From contig JAHFJK010000006.1 in NCBI GenBank assembly GCA_023245915.1, positions 1 to 21,700 on the forward strand: DNA of 21,700 bases, given 5' to 3'. The notes under the pieces were generated by a model that worked only from the letters and a program-made list of their open reading frames with translations, did not search any database and had not been told where the DNA came from. The position numbers and the translations under genes were made by a program. Position 1 is the stretch's first letter; every line of letters starts with the position of its first letter. Positions 19,898 to 21,700 of this stretch are shown here, in pieces. Origin of the DNA: Candidatus Doudnabacteria bacterium. Lineage in GTDB: Bacteria; Patescibacteriota; Doudnabacteria; UBA920.

Positions 19898-21700
19898 ATA
19901 GGTTATGTGACTCGCCGGGCTGTAAAACTTTTCGTTGAATCGGTGTTGGGTGTTGCGGCTCCTTGGCTATTGTCAGCGAGGAAGGGGGAACCGATGGCTG
20001 GGCGGGTATCGATTCAATTTGGTCAACCAGTTTTTCTGATACTTGTTTGGACTCCTGGATTTTTCGTTTTTGCATGCCTAAAACTTTATCCCAAATAGGA
20101 TTTTCTTTTTTTTGCTGCTGACGATTTTGTGAAGGCCTGGGCCGTTGATGGAAATCATGATGAGGCCGGAAGCTCCTGTTATCATCACGGCGGCGGGGCT
20201 GTTGTCTGCGCTCTTGATGGCTGAAAGGCTGGCCTGGCCTTTGCGCTTGAGGCTGTTGATTGACAAAGCTTTTTTCTTCCCCAGAAGTTTCATACGGGTT
20301 TGAAGCGGTTAGGGAGAGAGTTTTTTGTATTATTGCTTCAGTAGGTTGGGCCGTAGGTATTACCGGCGCTTCTATAACCGTATCTCTTGCCGGCTGTTGG
20401 ATTTGCACAACCTCAGGCTGCTCAATGGTAATCGACTGCTCCTTAGACGTTTCTTTCTTATCGGTTTCTTGGCCAATCAAAATCGCGGCTTCCTGGTGGT
20501 ATTCTGCTCCCATCCAGCGAGAAATTTTTTCTTCTACTTCTGCCACCGGATTGGCGTAACGCTCACGCGAAACTTTGAGAACTTTCTCTATATTGCCAGT
20601 TAAGTAATTGGGATTAGGCGGCAGGGTAACTGCGGAAAACGGGTCGCTGGCCACCCCGTTTATCATTAGCTTTAATAAAATGTGATATTTGGGCAGGTTG
20701 ACAATGTCAATCTCCGTAAAAACCGGTTCGAATTCCTTAACCAAAAATTCCGCGTCTTCGGCGCCTACCCGAAAGACCACCAAAGTACCCACGTTGCCAA
20801 AAATCGCGTCGCGCACCTTGGTATTGCGTTCCTGAACCAGCTGGCCAATGTACTGATGGCCGACAATTAAATTTAAACGGTATTTTCTGGCCTCGGATAA
20901 AATTGTCGCAAAACTGTCAGTGGCGAAATTTTGGAACTCATCCACGTACAAATAAAAATCCTTGCGCTGGTATTCTTCCACATCCGTGCGCGACATTGCC
21001 GCCAGCTGCAGTTTGGTCACCAGCATTGCGCCCAAAAGCGCGCTATTGTCTTCTCCGACTTTACCTTTGGACAAATCCATTATCAAAATTTTACCCTGGT
21101 CCATAACTTCCCTCAAGTCAATTGTGGACTTTGGCTGGCCGACAATATTGCGGATAACGCCTGACGACAAAAATTGACCGACTTTGTTTTGAATTGGCGC
21201 TATAGCTTCTGTTCTGTATTTTTCGTTGTAGTTGGCAAATTCGTCGGTCCAAAACGCCCTGACCATAGGATCTTTGACGTTGTCCACAATTTTTTTGCGG
21301 TATTTTTTGTCCACATACATTCTGGTGATGCCTAAGAGAGTGTTGCCCGGGCTGTCTAAAAGCGCAAGAATGGTGTTATTCAAAATATACTCCATCCTGG
21401 CTGACCATAAGTTGGCCCAGATTTTGGTAAATACGCCCATCAGCCCCGAAGCCACAAGATGCTTGTAGCGCGGGTCGACGGATTCTAAAATGTTAAAAGC
21501 CAGGGGGTGGTCTAAGTCCGCGGGGTTAAAATAAATTACATCGTTAACCCGGCTACTGGGAATGGAGTTTAAGATCCTCTGTACGCTGTCGCCGTGCGGG
21601 TCCAAAAAGGCTACGCCATGGCCATTGCGAATATCCTGAATGACCATATTTTCCATGAGGCTAGTTTTGCCCATGCCGGTTTTACCCACCAAGTACATAT
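19896..21700 (-). CDS. TraG/VirD4-like conjugation-type ATPase, N-terminus outside window
   Basis: A P-loop ATPase of the HerA-FtsK/TraG-VirD4 kind. Counting from the first visible Met, the Walker A is GKTGMGKTS (5-13), followed by FLDPHGD (31-37); the Walker B is FYLYVDEFQNF (248-258), and HQYIGQL (281-287) matches the conserved Gln region. Such proteins couple ATP hydrolysis to DNA or protein transfer at the membrane and are widespread in CPR genomes. The last 150 residues or so are low complexity, rich in Gln, Pro and Arg, and probably disordered. The real start is beyond 21700: the frame is open at the edge and Walker A cannot be at residue 5. The gene converges with trxA. Confidence 0.88.
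   Translation of the reverse strand, partial: MYLVGKTGMGKTSLMENMVIQDIRNGHGVAFLDPHGDSVQRILNSIPSSRVNDVIYFNPADLDHPLAFNILESVDPRYKHLVASGLMGVFTKIWANLWSARMEYILNNTILALLDSPGNTLLGITRMYVDKKYRKKIVDNVKDPMVRAFWTDEFANYNEKYRTEAIAPIQNKVGQFLSSGVIRNIVGQPKSTIDLREVMDQGKILIMDLSKGKVGEDNSALLGAMLVTKLQLAAMSRTDVEEYQRKDFYLYVDEFQNFATDSFATILSEARKYRLNLIVGHQYIGQLVQERNTKVRDAIFGNVGTLVVFRVGAEDAEFLVKEFEPVFTEIDIVNLPKYHILLKLMINGVASDPFSAVTLPPNPNYLTGNIEKVLKVSRERYANPVAEVEEKISRWMGAEYHQEAAILIGQETDKKETSKEQSITIEQPEVVQIQQPARDTVIEAPVIPTAQPTEAIIQKTLSLTASNPYETSGEEKSFVNQQPQAQRPGQPFSHQERRQQPRRRDDNRSFRPHHDFHQRPRPSQNRQQQKKENPIWDKVLGMQKRKIQESKQVSEKLVDQIESIPAQPSVPPSSLTIAKEPQHPTPIQRKVLQPGESHNL

Overview
The window most likely comes from a Patescibacteria / Candidate Phyla Radiation (Parcubacteria-like) genome. 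This is an inference from gene content and style: a DUF4012 protein directly joined to MurJ, scattered peptidoglycan genes, a TraG/VirD4-like conjugation-type ATPase with a disordered tail, a short patatin, many small unrecognised proteins, and almost no Shine-Dalgarno (SD) sequences in front of core genes. TGA ends several genes (mraY, trxA, the 836-1324 gene), so the standard bacterial code is used and not the Gracilibacteria/Absconditabacteria code. There are no rRNA or tRNA genes and no CRISPR.

Layout, left to right. 1-2308 is an accessory stretch: a C-terminally short patatin (minus), an unknown protein (minus), and an unknown small protein (plus) with a structured leader. 2309-4914 holds lepA (elongation factor 4) with a NYN-domain nuclease upstream and a small unknown protein downstream, all minus. 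5072-11405 is a cell-wall block on the minus strand: murD, ftsW, DUF4012 protein and murJ in transcription order, with junctions of TAAATG (murD/ftsW) and TAATG (DUF4012/murJ), ended by a strong terminator at 4941-4985. A 42-codon ORF may lead this block.

11545-13670 is a second accessory island. A small membrane-anchored exported protein lies between two ~100-bp direct repeats that carry minus-strand terminators. Next come a Phd/PIN toxin-antitoxin pair with a clear promoter and palindromic operator, and then gene remnants. 13674-19248 is another minus-strand envelope group: D-Ala-D-Ala carboxypeptidase, mraY, an HExxH metallopeptidase and an N-acyl-D-amino-acid deacylase. A 219-bp imperfect inverted repeat sits directly behind the carboxypeptidase gene. 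19497-19817 is thioredoxin (plus), converging on a TraG/VirD4-like ATPase (minus) that runs off the right edge; both share one terminator.

The core genes together make and move the peptidoglycan precursor (MraY, then MurD in the cytoplasmic branch, MurJ flipping lipid II, FtsW polymerising) and trim it (carboxypeptidase, possibly the peptidase and deacylase). The least explained signals are three tiny plus-strand promoter-to-terminator units in gaps between minus-strand genes, the large hairpin at 18059-18277 whose mismatches look like small local inversions, the duplicated terminator repeat, and an antitoxin gene whose only good SD points at an in-frame ATT codon.
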